A DNA stretch of 35,076 nucleotides from Proteobacteria bacterium CG1_02_64_396 (GTDB lineage: Bacteria > Pseudomonadota > MNWR01 > CG1-02-64-396). The translations under genes and the position numbers were made by a program. Shown here piece by piece: positions 7,074 through 16,304 of this stretch (positions within the stretch are counted from its first letter, which is position 1; the number at the start of each line of letters is the position of its first letter). The notes under the pieces are model-generated. The model did no database searches and had not been told where the DNA came from. It was given only the letters and a program-made list of their open reading frames with translations. The stretch covers positions 1 to 35,076 of the forward strand of contig MNWR01000089.1 in NCBI GenBank assembly GCA_001872725.1, given 5' to 3'.

Positions 7074-7814
7074 TTACAGCGGCACCACCCCACTCCATTG
7101 AATCGGAAAGCGTCCCTGGGGATCGGGGTTGCCGATCATGCGCAGGAAGGGGGCCAGCTGGGCCCGTTGCGCTGAGGCCGGGGCGTAGAGGCCGGAGAGG
7201 GTGGCGTTGATCGCGCCGTCGGGGGTGGCGCGCAGGGCGATCTTCAGGTCGAGCCCCGCCCCGATCAGGGTGCCGCTCCATTTGCCGCCATCCCCCGCCC
7301 CCTTGAAGGTCAGGGTGTCGACGGGTAGCGCCAGCCCCATGTAACGCAGGGTGGCGCCGCTTAAGGTGGCGGTCAGGTCGCTGCGTAGCGGATTGGCGGT
7401 TTGGATGGCGCCGCTCAGGTTGAGCAGCCCCTCGCCGTAGGCGGGTAGCCAGCGTTGCAGATGCAGGGCGCCGACCACCTCTTGCAAGGATCCGTTGCTG
7501 TCGGATTGGCCGGTTAGCCGGTCGTCGCCCGCCCGAAGCTCAAACTCGGCGGCTGGGTCGAAGGTGAGCAGCCGCCCCCAAGCAGGGGAGAGGGTGGCGA
7601 GGTCGATGTTGAGGGGGTCGGGATTGCCGGGCAGGCGTAAAGTCAAGGCGTGCACGTTCAGGCTCAAGCCCTCGCGCTCGATGGAACCGACCTGAGCCAC
7701 CGCCGGGATCTTCTCGATCTGAGGACGAAGCCAGGGATCGATGGGCCAAAGCACCACGGTGAACAGGGCGGTGAGGAGCAGCCATACCCCCCCCATAATC
7801 CAGGCGCGTTTCAT
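7074..7814 (-). CDS. gspN: Type II secretion system protein N
   Basis: GspN is an inner-membrane protein with a periplasmic domain, present in a subset of T2SS operons and often dispensable. The 246-residue protein has one N-terminal membrane helix (WIMGGVWLLLTALFTVVLW, about 5-23), then a periplasmic beta-rich region with GspN-like features: PAVAQVGSIEREGLS, ALTLRLPG, SGAIQTANPL and FLRMIGNPDPQGRFPIQWSG near the C-terminus. The ATG at 7812-7814 overlaps the gspM stop as ATGA. It is the last gsp gene of the operon. Confidence 0.85.
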   Translation of the reverse strand: MKRAWIMGGVWLLLTALFTVVLWPIDPWLRPQIEKIPAVAQVGSIEREGLSLNVHALTLRLPGNPDPLNIDLATLSPAWGRLLTFDPAAEFELRAGDDRLTGQSDSNGSLQEVVGALHLQRWLPAYGEGLLNLSGAIQTANPLRSDLTATLSGATLRYMGLALPVDTLTFKGAGDGGKWSGTLIGAGLDLKIALRATPDGAINATLSGLYAPASAQRAQLAPFLRMIGNPDPQGRFPIQWSGVVPL

Positions 7815-8317
7815 CCCCCCACCTCCAGCCGCAGATCACACATCCCCGGTTCGCGGTAGCGCTCCTTGATCGACATCCGCTCGATCCGGTCGCCGCTCCC
7901 CCCCGACTCGATGGCAGCCATGAAGCGGATCGCATCTTTGAAGGCGATCTGCTCAACCTGCACCGACACCCGCTCGCTGTCGCCGATCTTGATCGGCTTG
8001 ATCCGACTGATGCGGTCGCCAATGCCGACGTTGCGCCCCGCCGCCTCGACCCGCGACAAGGGCGACCCGCTCTGGGCGGCGCCCGCCCCCTGCGGATTAC
8101 GGGCTTGCAGCGCCCGGTACTCGGCGACCAACCCCGCCATTTTGCCCTGCGCCTCTTGCGCCGCCTGCAACGCCCGTTCGGCCCGATGGTGACGCTCGGC
8201 CAAAGGGGAGACGATCCCCTCCGAGATCAGCACCAGCAACAAAAGGGCGGCGCCGACCCCCAGCACCCAACGCTCACGGGGCTCGCGCTCCAGCCACCAC
8301 GCCATCATTTGTTCCAT
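7811..8317 (-). CDS. gspM: Type II secretion system protein M
   Basis: GspM is a bitopic inner-membrane component of the T2SS assembly platform and partners GspL. The 168-residue protein has a short cytoplasmic N-terminus (MEQMMAWWLEREPRERW), a membrane helix (VLGVGAALLLLVLISEGIV, about 18-36), a helical region rich in Ala, Glu and Arg (about 40-70), and a C-terminal ferredoxin-like periplasmic part. I place the start at the ATG 8315-8317, which overlaps the gspL stop by one base (TGATG). A GTG one codon upstream (8318-8320) would give a GTGA overlap and cannot be excluded. Confidence 0.85.
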   Translation of the reverse strand: MEQMMAWWLEREPRERWVLGVGAALLLLVLISEGIVSPLAERHHRAERALQAAQEAQGKMAGLVAEYRALQARNPQGAGAAQSGSPLSRVEAAGRNVGIGDRISRIKPIKIGDSERVSVQVEQIAFKDAIRFMAAIESGGSGDRIERMSIKERYREPGMCDLRLEVGG

Positions 8318-9453
8318 CACGCCCCCCCCTCGGCCCGCAGCACCCTTAAGGTCACCCGGACTTTATCTTCTTGGGAGCGGGCATCGGCAATGGTCGCCTC
8401 GCCCAGGGCTGCGAGTTTGGCCCGCAACTGTTCGGCGGCGTCGAAGCTGGCCACCTGACCGCGCAGATTGATCGCCCCGTCGGTCACCTCGATCTCCTCA
8501 ACCTGCAAATCGAATCCGGCAATCGCCGACTGCATCTTGGCCAGCAGAGGGACCACCCCCGCCTCGGCCCGTCCAACCGAGCGGCGCAGGGCGTCGACCT
8601 TTTGTTTCATCTGATCGAGGGGGACCACCACGCGGGCACCGGGGAAGAGCTCTTGGTACTGCGCCCCCAACCCCGCTTGAATCGCGGCGGCCCGGTCGAG
8701 CTGTTGGGAGGCGCCGACCCAACTCAGAACCAGCGCCAGCACCATCACCCCGGCCAACATGGCGGCGGCCACCCGCCCCTGGCGCCACAGGGTGCGTCCC
8801 AGCGACGAGGGGGCATAGGGGCCCAACAGCAGATTTTTGCTCCGTGCCTGCATGGCTGCGGTGAGCACCCGCTCCCAGGGCCAATCCTCCTCGTTGAGCA
8901 CCGTGACCTCCAGCGCCGGGATCCAACCCTCGGGCAGATCGATCCCATCGAGGTGCAGGGCGTCGACCACCTCACCCCCCTCGATGTGGACCCAGCGGTT
9001 GCCCGCGACCCAGTGGTACCACCCCTGCGCTTGTTTGCCCAACAGTTGGGCCAAACCGTGTTCGGGCAACACCAGCCGCTGCGGCTCCCAACCGGCCTCA
9101 CGCAGGATCGACAGCCGCTCTTGCAGCAGCGCTTCGGGTAGCGCCGCCGCCAACACCGGCACCGGTTTGCCGTGCCCCGCAGGCAAAGATGCGACGAACC
9201 AACCCCGCATCTCGCCGGGCCAGAGATCCTCGACCGCGCCGGTCGCCAGCACCTGCAAGCGGGCGTCGCGCACCGGCAAGGTCATGGCCCGAACCGGCAA
9301 GGGATCGCACCACACCAGGGTGCGCAGCCGGGGGGGGGGCTCGGGCAATGCAGCAACGCTCTCCAGCCGCATCTGTCCCTCGGGGGTGATGAGGTAGAGC
9401 GCCTGGCCATCGAAGGCCAGCGCCGCCTGTTGGGTGCGGACCGCCGTCACCAC
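8317..9453 (-). CDS. gspL: Type II secretion system protein L
   Basis: GspL links the cytoplasmic ATPase GspE to the inner-membrane platform. About the first 220 residues form the cytoplasmic actin-like domain (ALAFDGQALYLITPEGQ, LPVRAMTLPVRDARLQ, LPEHGLAQLLGKQ). A membrane helix follows (VAAAMLAGVMVLALVLSWVG), then a coiled-coil-like stretch and a periplasmic ferredoxin-like domain ending VTLRVLRAEGGA. The start is one of two adjacent GTG codons. The GTG at 9451-9453 is seven bases from AGGAGG; the GTG at 9448-9450 overlaps the gspK stop as GTGA. Both give about 377-378 residues. The longer open frame upstream would overlap gspK and looks artefactual. Confidence 0.85.
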   Translation of the reverse strand: MVTAVRTQQAALAFDGQALYLITPEGQMRLESVAALPEPPPRLRTLVWCDPLPVRAMTLPVRDARLQVLATGAVEDLWPGEMRGWFVASLPAGHGKPVPVLAAALPEALLQERLSILREAGWEPQRLVLPEHGLAQLLGKQAQGWYHWVAGNRWVHIEGGEVVDALHLDGIDLPEGWIPALEVTVLNEEDWPWERVLTAAMQARSKNLLLGPYAPSSLGRTLWRQGRVAAAMLAGVMVLALVLSWVGASQQLDRAAAIQAGLGAQYQELFPGARVVVPLDQMKQKVDALRRSVGRAEAGVVPLLAKMQSAIAGFDLQVEEIEVTDGAINLRGQVASFDAAEQLRAKLAALGEATIADARSQEDKVRVTLRVLRAEGGA

Positions 9454-10379
9454 AGGGGGACCTCCTGACGGATCGTCTGGATCGTCGTGCCGTTGCGGCG
9501 CACCCAACGGATCACCGTCGCTTGGGCGCGGCCAAAGCGGGCGGTGGCGCTGATGCGGAAGAGGTCGCTTTTCACGTCGAAAACTCCCTGGGGGGTGGTG
9601 AGACCACTCAACACCTGAAGGTTGTACATGGTTGAAACCGCGTCGAACGGCCGTTCATGAATCACCTGCTCGGCAATTCCAAGGCTGGTATCGATCGCTG
9701 CGGCCAGCACCTGGGGCGAGGCGGTATTGACATTGATGGTGTGGTTGACCCCCGGATCGACGGCCATCACCAGGGGCCGCAGCACCTTCTGCACCTCGGG
9801 ATCGCCCAACCCCGGCAGCCGCCAGATCTCGGCGTCGGTGTCGAACCAGCCGTTGCGGGGTCCACCGTCGGTGTATCCCGCCCCCTCATCACCACTGGGA
9901 CGGGGTTCAACATCGGGATCAAGGGCGTCTGCAACCACCAGTGCCAATGGCCCCGGCGCCCCCTGGTTTTGCAGCAGCCGCGACAAGATGTCGATATGGG
10001 TCACCGAGGCGGTACCGTTGCCGCTGGCCTGAGCCTCCCAAATTCGGTTGACGTTGAAGTAGCGGTTGCCGTCCTCGATCTGTACCGCCACCACCCCGTC
10101 CTCAACCGGGAAGGGGGGCAGAACCTGAGCCCAATCCTCGCTCAGATCGTCCTGTTTCTGGGTCTCACTCCCCTTGGCATCCTCGATCAGCAGCGCCTCG
10201 GCGGCGGCGGCGCCGCCACGGGCGACCTCGAAGGCGCGGTTCCAATCCTCGGTATTGGTGGCCCTGCGTACCGAAATCTGGGTATCGGTCAGCGCCTGGG
10301 TCACCAGCACGGTCAACACCGCGATCAGCCCCACCACGATGAGTAAGATCGCACCGCGTTCGTTGCTCCGCCCCCTCAT
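9447..10379 (-). CDS. gspK: Type II secretion minor pseudopilin GspK
   Basis: GspK is the large minor pseudopilin that, with GspI and GspJ, caps the pseudopilus. The 310-residue protein has a prepilin-type N-terminus (NERGAILLIVVGLIAVLTVLV) with cleavage expected after Gly9. The usual Glu at +5 is absent, as is normal for GspK. The large domain contains FNVNRIWEAQ, VADALDPDVEP and INVNTASPQVLAAA, the helix-hairpin-like block of the family. The ATG at 10377-10379 overlaps the gspJ stop as ATGA. Processing requires a prepilin peptidase that is not encoded in this window. Confidence 0.9.
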   Translation of the reverse strand: MRGRSNERGAILLIVVGLIAVLTVLVTQALTDTQISVRRATNTEDWNRAFEVARGGAAAAEALLIEDAKGSETQKQDDLSEDWAQVLPPFPVEDGVVAVQIEDGNRYFNVNRIWEAQASGNGTASVTHIDILSRLLQNQGAPGPLALVVADALDPDVEPRPSGDEGAGYTDGGPRNGWFDTDAEIWRLPGLGDPEVQKVLRPLVMAVDPGVNHTINVNTASPQVLAAAIDTSLGIAEQVIHERPFDAVSTMYNLQVLSGLTTPQGVFDVKSDLFRISATARFGRAQATVIRWVRRNGTTIQTIRQEVPLW

Positions 10380-11005
10380 CGGCTCACCGCCAAAACCTGG
10401 CTACCGCCTTGAAACCACAGGGTGAGGCGCAGCCCCACCGGGGCGGCGACTCCGGTTTGGTTGTCCCAATTGGGTTGGGGGGTGGCCGAACCGCTCTTGT
10501 AGAACTCGACCTGCCCGCCGGTCAGACCGGTTAGGACCGTTTCCTCCGGTGGGGTTTGGATCCCCTCCCAGGCCATGGGGAGGGTGCGGCGCACCAGGCG
10601 GTAGCGCACATCCCCCCCCTGGCTGCGGTCCTCTTCGACCATGGCCCAGATGATCCTTTGCAAATTGCTGCCGCTGTCGAAACCGGTCAAACGGCCCGTC
10701 CCGCCCCAACTTAAAGAGAAGCTCCCCCCCTCGGTCAACCGCACCAAGTCGGCTTGAAAAGGGGGGAGATCCTTGGGGAGCTTGTCGTTGGCGGGGTCCC
10801 GCTCGACGAGGGCAAAAAAGTCTCGTTGCAGCGCCAGCCCCGCCCGGTCGAGGGCGGCGCTGGCCCCCGCCGCCTCCCGCCGCGCCTGCTGGCCGCTGCC
10901 GACCTGGGCCTCGATGCCGAACAGAAAACCCGCCATCACCGCCCCGATCCCAAGGGCAACCAACAGCTCGATCAGGGTGAATCCACCGCTGTTTTGGGGC
11001 CGCAT
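10376..11005 (-). CDS. gspJ: Type II secretion minor pseudopilin GspJ
   Basis: A 209-residue minor pseudopilin. The N-terminal segment SGGFTLIELLVALGIGAVMAG is a type IV prepilin signal: cleavage between Gly and Phe, with Glu at +5 of the mature protein. The rest is a beta-rich periplasmic domain with the GspJ-like IIWAMVEEDRSQGGDVRYRL-type pattern. The ATG at 11003-11005 overlaps the gspI stop by one base. A GTG one codon upstream would give a GTGA overlap and is equally possible. It is expected to form a ternary tip complex with GspI and GspK. Confidence 0.88.
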   Translation of the reverse strand: MRPQNSGGFTLIELLVALGIGAVMAGFLFGIEAQVGSGQQARREAAGASAALDRAGLALQRDFFALVERDPANDKLPKDLPPFQADLVRLTEGGSFSLSWGGTGRLTGFDSGSNLQRIIWAMVEEDRSQGGDVRYRLVRRTLPMAWEGIQTPPEETVLTGLTGGQVEFYKSGSATPQPNWDNQTGVAAPVGLRLTLWFQGGSQVLAVSR

Positions 11006-11364
11006 CACTTGCGCACCAGGGTTATCAAGGTGACCAGCGGGGCATCCTCGCCAGGACGGGCGACCTCGATGTTCACCTGCCTGAGGTCGGCGGTCAGGCT
11101 CGGGAGCAGCACTCGGTTCCAGGTCAGGGTTTTGTCCTCGGTTTCGCCGTGATCCTCGCGCAGGGCGTTGAAGGGGATCTGCCGGGCTTCGAGCAGCATC
11201 TGCCGCGCCAGCGCCGTGGCCTTGATGTGCTCCTCGACCACCAACTGCTGCTGCAACGAGCGGGCGTGCCCTTCAAGCAGTGCGACCAACGCCACCGCCG
11301 CCAGGGCGAGCGCCACCATGACCTCCAATAGGGTGAAGCCGCGGTTGGACCGAAGCGGTGTCAC
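11005..11364 (-). CDS. gspI: Type II secretion minor pseudopilin GspI
   Basis: A 119-residue minor pseudopilin. The prepilin motif NRGFTLLEVMVALALAAVAL (about 7-26) has cleavage after Gly9 and Glu at +5. A long N-terminal helix follows, ending near ATALARQMLLEARQ, and then a compact beta domain. The length is typical for GspI. The start codon is GTG (11362-11364), which overlaps the gspH stop as GTGA and so supports this start. In the family, GspI initiates the pseudopilus tip with GspJ and GspK. Confidence 0.88.
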   Translation of the reverse strand: MTPLRSNRGFTLLEVMVALALAAVALVALLEGHARSLQQQLVVEEHIKATALARQMLLEARQIPFNALREDHGETEDKTLTWNRVLLPSLTADLRQVNIEVARPGEDAPLVTLITLVRK

Positions 11365-11873
11365 GGCGCCCTGCCTTGGCTTTCGATGCGCACCGGATCG
11401 ATCCCCGGCGCAATGGTGAGCACCCGCTGTTGATCTCCGGCAACCAGCACCACCTTGCCCGCCGGGATTACCCCGGTGGGGAGGATCAAAAACACCGGGG
11501 AGCCGTCCAGGCCGACCGCCGCCCCCAACTTCACCTGGGGCGGCAGGGTGTGGGGGGCGAAGGGGCGCTCGCGCATCAGGATCCCCTCCGGCGGCTTGCC
11601 ATCGCTCGATCCCCCCAGATTTTGGGGCAGTTGCAGCCAGCGGTAACTCCCCTTTTCAAGGTCGAATTCCAACCGCACCGCCTGGGCAGTCACCGCCGTC
11701 TCGTCGGCCATCGCTCGGATCGTTTTGGCCAACCGGTCGGACTCGTCGTCGAGCAGCGCCGCGTTGGGATCCCCCACCAGGGTTGCGGTGAACAGACCGA
11801 TGGTCAGGGAGATGATCGCCATGGTGGCCACCAGCTCCAGCAGGGTGAAGCCCCTGTGGCGGCGGCCATTCAT
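11361..11873 (-). CDS. gspH: Type II secretion minor pseudopilin GspH
   Basis: A 170-residue pseudopilin with the prepilin segment RRHRGFTLLELVATMAII near its N-terminus, cleaved after the Gly with Glu at +5. The C-terminal domain is Gly/Pro-rich (VGLDGSPVFLILPTGVIPAG), as in GspH proteins, which join the GspI-J-K tip to the GspG shaft. The ATG at 11871-11873 lies two bases after the gspG stop. No clear ribosome binding site is visible, so translation probably depends on coupling. A TTG seven codons upstream is possible but lacks a ribosome binding site too. Confidence 0.85.
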   Translation of the reverse strand: MNGRRHRGFTLLELVATMAIISLTIGLFTATLVGDPNAALLDDESDRLAKTIRAMADETAVTAQAVRLEFDLEKGSYRWLQLPQNLGGSSDGKPPEGILMRERPFAPHTLPPQVKLGAAVGLDGSPVFLILPTGVIPAGKVVLVAGDQQRVLTIAPGIDPVRIESQGRAP

Positions 11874-11875
11874 CG

Positions 11876-12325
11876 TCAGTTGTCGAGATTCCAAGAGCCG
11901 ATGTCGGCATCGAGCCCGTCGCCGCCGGGCGCACCGTCGGCCCCCTGCGACCAGATGTCGACCGAACCATGGGTGCCGGGGCTCAGGTACAAGTAGGGGT
12001 TACCCCAGGGGTCGTTGGGCAGCTTGTTGACGTAGCCCCCCTGCCGCCATTTTTTGGGGGCGGGCTCTCCGGAGGGCTGGCTCACCAGCGCCTCCAGCCC
12101 CTGATCGGTGCCGGGGTAGAAGCCGTTGTCGAGCCGGTACATGTCCAGCGCCCCGTTGAGGCTTTGAATATCGACCTTGGCCTTGGTCACCTTGGCATCG
12201 TCGGTGCGGCCCAGAATTTTGGGGGCGACCAGTGTGGCGAGCACCGCCAGAATGACGATGACCACCATGATTTCGATCAGGGTAAAGCCCGCCTCGGAGG
12301 AGCGGGGGGGGGCGTGTCGCTTCAC
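11876..12325 (-). CDS. gspG: Type II secretion major pseudopilin GspG
   Basis: GspG forms the shaft of the T2SS pseudopilus. The 149-residue protein has the prepilin motif EAGFTLIEIMVVIVILAVLA with cleavage before Phe and Glu at +5. The mature region shows the strongly conserved YRLDNGFYPGTDQGLEAL and LPNDPWGNPYLYLSPG. The C-terminal GADGAPGGDGLDADIGSW loop is the calcium-binding region of the family. The GTG at 12323-12325 is preferred because AAAGGAG sits six bases upstream. An alternative GTG at 12344-12346 overlaps the yidD-like stop. Having its own strong ribosome binding site, unlike its neighbours, fits the need for many GspG copies. Confidence 0.94.
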   Translation of the reverse strand: MKRHAPPRSSEAGFTLIEIMVVIVILAVLATLVAPKILGRTDDAKVTKAKVDIQSLNGALDMYRLDNGFYPGTDQGLEALVSQPSGEPAPKKWRQGGYVNKLPNDPWGNPYLYLSPGTHGSVDIWSQGADGAPGGDGLDADIGSWNLDN

Positions 12326-12342
12326 GTTAAACTCCTTTGAAA

Positions 12343-12684
12343 TCACTGTTTGAGCCAGAAATCGTTGCTTCTTAAAGGGTCGTCGATCCGCACTCCGGCG
12401 GAGGTTTCGACAAAGGGGCCGCGAAAACGCTGATCGGCCTCGTGAATCAGCCGGTCGACCGTCAGCCCAATGCCAAGCAGCCCCCCATGTTGGGCCACCG
12501 CCTGCCCGGCGTAATGCAGGCAGTTGGGGTGGGAGGGGCAGCGGTCGCCGTCGATCTGCGACAAGGTCTTGCCGTAGATCTGCATGAAGACCCGTCCGGG
12601 GGTCGGCTCCGGCTCAGCCCAGGCGGAGCCCGCCGCCAGGAGCGCCGCCACGGTCAGTGCTGTACCCATTGTTGCCTGCTTCAC
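12343..12684 (-). CDS. YidD-domain protein with N-terminal signal peptide, inside the T2SS operon
   Basis: A 113-residue protein. The N-terminus is a signal-peptide-like hydrophobic run ending GSAWA (VKQATMGTALTVAALLAAG...). The domain after it matches the YidD (membrane protein insertion efficiency factor) pattern: IYGKTLSQIDGDRCPSHPNC, then LHYAGQAVAQHGGLLGIGL and TVDRLIHEADQ. The RC...PxC...YA core of YidD is present, but the conserved C-terminal HPWGxxGxDP is replaced by an unrelated tail ending SNDFWLKQ. The GTG at 12682-12684 overlaps the stop of the upstream gene as GTGA. Canonical YidD lies beside rnpA/yidC and acts with the YidC insertase; this is a divergent copy between gspF and gspG. 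Its role, perhaps helping pseudopilin insertion, is inferred. Confidence 0.7.
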   Translation of the reverse strand: MKQATMGTALTVAALLAAGSAWAEPEPTPGRVFMQIYGKTLSQIDGDRCPSHPNCLHYAGQAVAQHGGLLGIGLTVDRLIHEADQRFRGPFVETSAGVRIDDPLRSNDFWLKQ

Positions 12685-13523
12685 GGCATGCTCCAGCCGC
12701 CCGGCATGGTGTCGTGGGGCCACCGCAGCCGCTCCTCTCGGTTCTGCCGCTGCGCCAGCGAAACCGCCGAGAAGATCGTGCCGCCGTACCAGGTCACCGT
12801 CACACTCCCCAGCAGCAGCCCCAATCCCCACTCTTTTTTGCGCACGGTGTCGGCGGTGGCGGCCATGAGCAGGGCGTTGACCCCGAAGGCGGTCAGGGCG
12901 TCCATGGGACGGTCGAGGTAGAGATGTCCGGCGCCGGGGATGAGCGACAGCCATCCCGCCTTGTCGGGGGCGTAATACTTGGGGGGGTGGTCCCAGGCTT
13001 TACGCCGCCATAGTTCGGCCATCGTGCGCTCCGGGCTCCCCTCGGGGATTTGCTTCCAAAGTGCCGAGGCGCGGGCCGGATCGTGCTGCCACGCCGCCGC
13101 CCCCGCCCAATAACGCATTTTTTCGTGCTCCCCCCCCTTGAGCAGAAAGGGCTCGGGGTCGATCCCCCCTTGCAGCAGGGCGGTGCTCATCTCGCCGATG
13201 GCAGCCTGCACATCGGGGTCGCTCCACAAGATGGGGCGTGCCCCCAGCCATCCTTCGAGCTGGGCCAAGGTGCCCCGGGCATCGGCGTCGTGCCCCCCCT
13301 TGATGCGGGCGGCGACCAACCCCGCCATCGCCCCGGCGACCTCAACCTCGGAAAGTCCGCCGTAAAAAAGGGCGCGCTCGAACTCGATCCGCGCCGCCTC
13401 GGCCCGCCCGTCGCCGAGCAACGCCCAAGCAAAGCGGACGTTTTGCACATCGCCCCAGGCGTTCGAGAGGCTCCCCAGCGTCAGCAACAACCAGGCGCCC
13501 AACCAACCGGCCTGCCCCCTCAT
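12681..13523 (-). CDS. Secreted TPR-like protein with C-terminal membrane domain, inside the T2SS operon
   Basis: A 280-residue protein of no assigned family. Residues 1-24 form a signal peptide (WLGAWLLLTLGSLSNAWG). Residues from about 25 to 180 are alpha-helical with TPR-like spacing (DGRAEAARIEFERALFYGGL; DADARGTLAQLEGWLG; AWQHDPARASALWKQIPEGS). The C-terminal part (about 188-262) contains GWLSLIPGAGHLYLDRPMDA and two hydrophobic stretches, resembling the small membrane domains (TM2/DUF5683-like) with a PGAGHLY-type motif. The ATG at 13521-13523 overlaps the gspF stop as ATGA, and the stop overlaps the yidD-like start, so it is coupled to both. It is not a standard T2SS component. Confidence 0.65.
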   Translation of the reverse strand: MRGQAGWLGAWLLLTLGSLSNAWGDVQNVRFAWALLGDGRAEAARIEFERALFYGGLSEVEVAGAMAGLVAARIKGGHDADARGTLAQLEGWLGARPILWSDPDVQAAIGEMSTALLQGGIDPEPFLLKGGEHEKMRYWAGAAAWQHDPARASALWKQIPEGSPERTMAELWRRKAWDHPPKYYAPDKAGWLSLIPGAGHLYLDRPMDALTAFGVNALLMAATADTVRKKEWGLGLLLGSVTVTWYGGTIFSAVSLAQRQNREERLRWPHDTMPGGWSMP

Positions 13524-14731
13524 CGTTTGCCCACCAACTCGTTCATTTCGAAGATCGGCAGCAGCACCGACACCACCACAAATCCGACCGCCACCGCCAT
13601 CACCACAATTAGCAGCGGCTCAACCACCGCCATCAGGGCGGCGAGGGTGGCGCCAGTCTCCCGGTCGAGCCGGTCGGCGACCCGCTCCAGCATACGATCC
13701 AGGGTGCCGCTCCCCTCTCCGCTCTTGATCATCTGAATCAACAACGGGGGGAAGGTCGCCTGCCGTTGCAGGGCGCGGGCTAGGGATCCCCCCTCCCGCA
13801 CCTCGCCCGCCGCCTCGGCCACCTTGCCCTCTAAAATTCGGTTGTTCATCAACGGGGCGGCGGTGCGCAGCGCCGAGAGGATCGGCACCCCCGAACCGAG
13901 CAAAATCGAAAGGGTGCGCGAAAACCGCGCCACCCCCAGCTGAATGACCAAGCGGCGCAGCAGCGGCACCTTAAGCACCCAACCGTCCCGGCGCCGCCGC
14001 CCCTCCTCCCCCCGCACGGCCCAAGCCATCCCCCCGGCCAGCACACCCAAGGCAAGCAACATCAGCCCCCAGTGCTGGGCGAGCAGGTCGCTGATCCCCA
14101 TCAAAATGCGGGTCGGCAGCGGCAGGGTCTGCCCCATATCGACGAAAACCTTGGTGATCTTGGGGACCACCACCGCCACCAATCCGACGACAATGCCGCC
14201 ACCCAGCACCGTCATCAGGGCGGGATAGACACTGGCGACCACCAACTTGCCCTTGAGTGCTTCAGATTCCTCAAGAAAGTCGGCCAGCCGGTCGAGGGAG
14301 GGGCCCAGGGCGCCCGCCTCTTCGGCGGCGGCGATGATGGCGCGGTAAAGATCGGGGAAAACCCGTGGGTGGTCGCTCAACGCGCCCGCCAACGAACTGC
14401 CTTCGTTGACCCGCCCTTTCACCGCCGCAATCACCGGCTCGATGGACTCCCCCTCCATCTGCTCACGGCTGGCATCCAGAGCGTCAACCAGGGTGATCCC
14501 CGCCCCGAGCAGGGTGGCCAGATTGCGGGTGAAGAGCACCACCTCGGCCCGCTTGGCCCGCCGCCCCCGCTTGGGCCCCTCCCCCGCCTCGGCCCGCTCT
14601 TGGGTCACGCTTAAGGGGGCGATGCCGTCGCTACGCAGCTTGGTACGGATCTGCCGCTCCGAGTCGCCCTCAAGCAGCCCCGAAACGTTGCGCCCCTTGG
14701 CGTTGACCCCTTGGTAGCGGAAGAGCGCCAT
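13520..14731 (-). CDS. gspF: Type II secretion inner-membrane platform protein GspF
   Basis: GspF is the polytopic core of the T2SS inner-membrane platform. The 403-residue protein begins MALFRYQGVNAKGRNVSGLL and carries two repeated GspF domains. Their signatures are FTRNLATLLGAGITLVDAL in the first and FSRTLSILLGSGVPILSAL in the second. Membrane helices occur near the middle (PALMTVLGGGIVVGLVAVVV and GLMLLALGVLAGGMAW) and at the C-terminus (LLIVVMAVAVGFVVVSVLL). The ATG at 14729-14731 is four bases after the gspE stop. No strong ribosome binding site is seen, so coupling is likely. Confidence 0.95.
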   Translation of the reverse strand: MALFRYQGVNAKGRNVSGLLEGDSERQIRTKLRSDGIAPLSVTQERAEAGEGPKRGRRAKRAEVVLFTRNLATLLGAGITLVDALDASREQMEGESIEPVIAAVKGRVNEGSSLAGALSDHPRVFPDLYRAIIAAAEEAGALGPSLDRLADFLEESEALKGKLVVASVYPALMTVLGGGIVVGLVAVVVPKITKVFVDMGQTLPLPTRILMGISDLLAQHWGLMLLALGVLAGGMAWAVRGEEGRRRRDGWVLKVPLLRRLVIQLGVARFSRTLSILLGSGVPILSALRTAAPLMNNRILEGKVAEAAGEVREGGSLARALQRQATFPPLLIQMIKSGEGSGTLDRMLERVADRLDRETGATLAALMAVVEPLLIVVMAVAVGFVVVSVLLPIFEMNELVGKR

Positions 14732-14735
14732 CGGG

Positions 14736-16296
<1,561 letters not shown>

Positions 16297-16304
<8 letters not shown>

